A stretch of DNA of 64,000 nt, from assembly GCF_050947335.1 (NCBI RefSeq), contig NW_027474185.1:1-64000 (forward strand), written 5' to 3'. The notes under the pieces are model-generated. The model saw only the letters and a list, made by a program, of their open reading frames with translations, searched no databases and was not told the DNA's origin. Source of the DNA: Megachile rotundata (lineage: Eukaryota > Arthropoda > Insecta > Hymenoptera > Megachilidae). The translations under genes and the position numbers were made by a program. This document shows positions 63,541 to 64,000 of the stretch, in pieces (the first letter of the stretch is position 1; every line of letters begins with the position of its first letter).

Positions 63541-64000
63541 AGTTAGATTGATAATCATAAGAGTAATAAGTATAGTAATTGTCGTTCTATCGATCATATC
63601 TGCATAATATGGTTAATAATATGAGTTAGATTGATAATAGTAAGAGTAATAAGTATAGTAATTGTCGTTATATCGATCATATAACCATAATATGGCTAAT
63701 AGCATGAGTTAGATTGATAACAATAAGAGTAATGGGTATAGTAATTGTCGTTCTATCGATCATATCTGCATAATATGGTCAATAATATGAGTTAGATTGA
63801 TAATAGTGAGTGTAATAAATATAGTAATTGTCGTTCTATCGCTCATATAAGCACAATATGGCTAATAATATGAGTCAGATTGATAATAATAAGAGTAATA
63901 AGTATAGTAATTGTCGTTCTATCGATCATATCTGCATAATATGGTTAATAATATGATTTAGATTGATAATAATAAGAGTAATAAGTATAGTAATTGTCGT
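62989..64000 (+). repeat. Partial block V unit running off the right edge
   Basis: After m7-, m8- and duplicated monomers it takes up the standard unit tail: GATAATCATAAG (63553), GTTATATCG with ATAACC, GATAACAATAAGAGTAATGGG, GGTCAATAATATG, GAGTCAGATTG and GATTTAGATTG (about 63955). The last 16 bases are the start of a new monomer, so the array continues to the right. Confidence 0.85.

Larger units (their letters stand above)
1..64000 (+). repeat. 83-bp AT-rich satellite DNA array, 771 monomers
   Basis: The window consists only of a head-to-tail 83-bp repeat. Taking GTATAG as position 1, the consensus has ATCGATCAT at 21-29, a variable hexamer at 29-34, ATAATATGG at 35-43, AATATGAGTTAG at 49-60 and AATAAGAGTAATAA near 70-83. 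Base counts are about 34 A, 29 T, 14 G and 6 C. Monomer starts fall at 1, 84, 167, 250 and so on; the last start is 63985, leaving 16 bp. All copies face the same way and no foreign sequence interrupts them. The forward strand is full of stop codons. The reverse strand has four stops per monomer, and because 83 is not a multiple of 3 no consensus frame stays open beyond about 100 bp, so a coding role is excluded. The likely setting is eukaryotic heterochromatin such as a centromere or pericentromere; that is inference. I do not recognise the family. Confidence 0.98.

Noticed and set aside
1..64000. Regularly spaced repeats resembling a CRISPR array
   Set aside because: The whole 83-bp unit is repeated with no unique spacers, and hundreds of copies follow without cas-like genes. 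It is a satellite.
1..64000. Protein-coding repeat region
   Set aside because: The forward strand is full of stops in all frames. On the reverse strand there are four stops per monomer, and the period is not divisible by three, so open frames stay at about 100 bp in the consensus.
1..64000. Organelle genome or AT-rich parasite chromosome
   Set aside because: Base composition alone could suggest these, but no gene, tRNA or unique sequence is present and HORs of this scale are typical of nuclear heterochromatin.
1..64000. CENP-B box-like motif
   Set aside because: I looked for the 17-bp box core with TTCG and CGGG elements. The monomer has only TCG in AT-rich context and no CGGG, so there is no support.
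1..64000. Telomeric or subtelomeric short repeats
   Set aside because: No run of TTAGGG, TTAGG or TTTAGGG repeats is present; GTTAGATTG is part of the monomer and not a tandem short motif.
1..64000. TATA-like and origin-like AT-rich motifs in each monomer
   Set aside because: ATATAAG and similar strings occur in nearly every monomer simply because of composition. Nothing singles any of them out as a promoter or replication origin.

Overview
The whole window is one uninterrupted tandem satellite array. I found no gene, RNA gene, transposon, CRISPR array or unique-sequence island. The repeat unit is an AT-rich monomer of 83 bp (consensus about 24% G+C), always in the same orientation. Walking the monomer phase from base 1 to base 64000 gives 771 complete monomers plus a 16-bp partial one. 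Fifteen monomers have a non-standard length (81, 82, 85 or 86 bp). Their net change of -9 bp accounts exactly for the phase at the right edge, so no larger insertion is hidden in the array.

An array of this size, with multi-level higher-order repeats (HORs), points to a eukaryotic chromosome: a centromeric, pericentromeric or other heterochromatic block, possibly on a sex or accessory chromosome. I do not recognise the monomer and cannot name the species. Both CpG sites of the monomer are kept in most copies, which weakly favours a genome with little germline CpG methylation (for example many insects) over a vertebrate or plant.

Layout. (I) About 440-6850: two tandem copies of a 38- or 40-monomer HOR, each holding a nested 7-monomer duplication. 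(II) About 7887-30792: a 45-monomer HOR of 3735 bp. Its complete copies are at 15438-19172 and 27058-30792; the others carry whole-monomer deletions or insertions. (III) About 30793-42600: a mosaic of block I-like and block II-like segments, with a clean 16-monomer tandem duplication at 34431-37086 and a 2.2-kb dispersed duplication (31990-34150 and 37880-40210). (IV) About 42600-48300: a heavily rearranged zone of short multi-monomer duplications (2, 8, 13, 16, 22 and 27 monomers). (V) About 48300-64000: HORs of 32-37 monomers, each starting with a marked 82-bp monomer. Three closely related copies are flanked by two copies of a different subtype.

The monomers fall into two linked families, defined by a variable hexamer at monomer positions 29-34 and by base 44. 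Breakpoints between HOR variants always keep the 83-bp register. This is the signature of unequal crossing-over or gene conversion between aligned monomers. All comparisons were made by eye, so coordinates of HOR limits are accurate to about one monomer unless a marker base is named.
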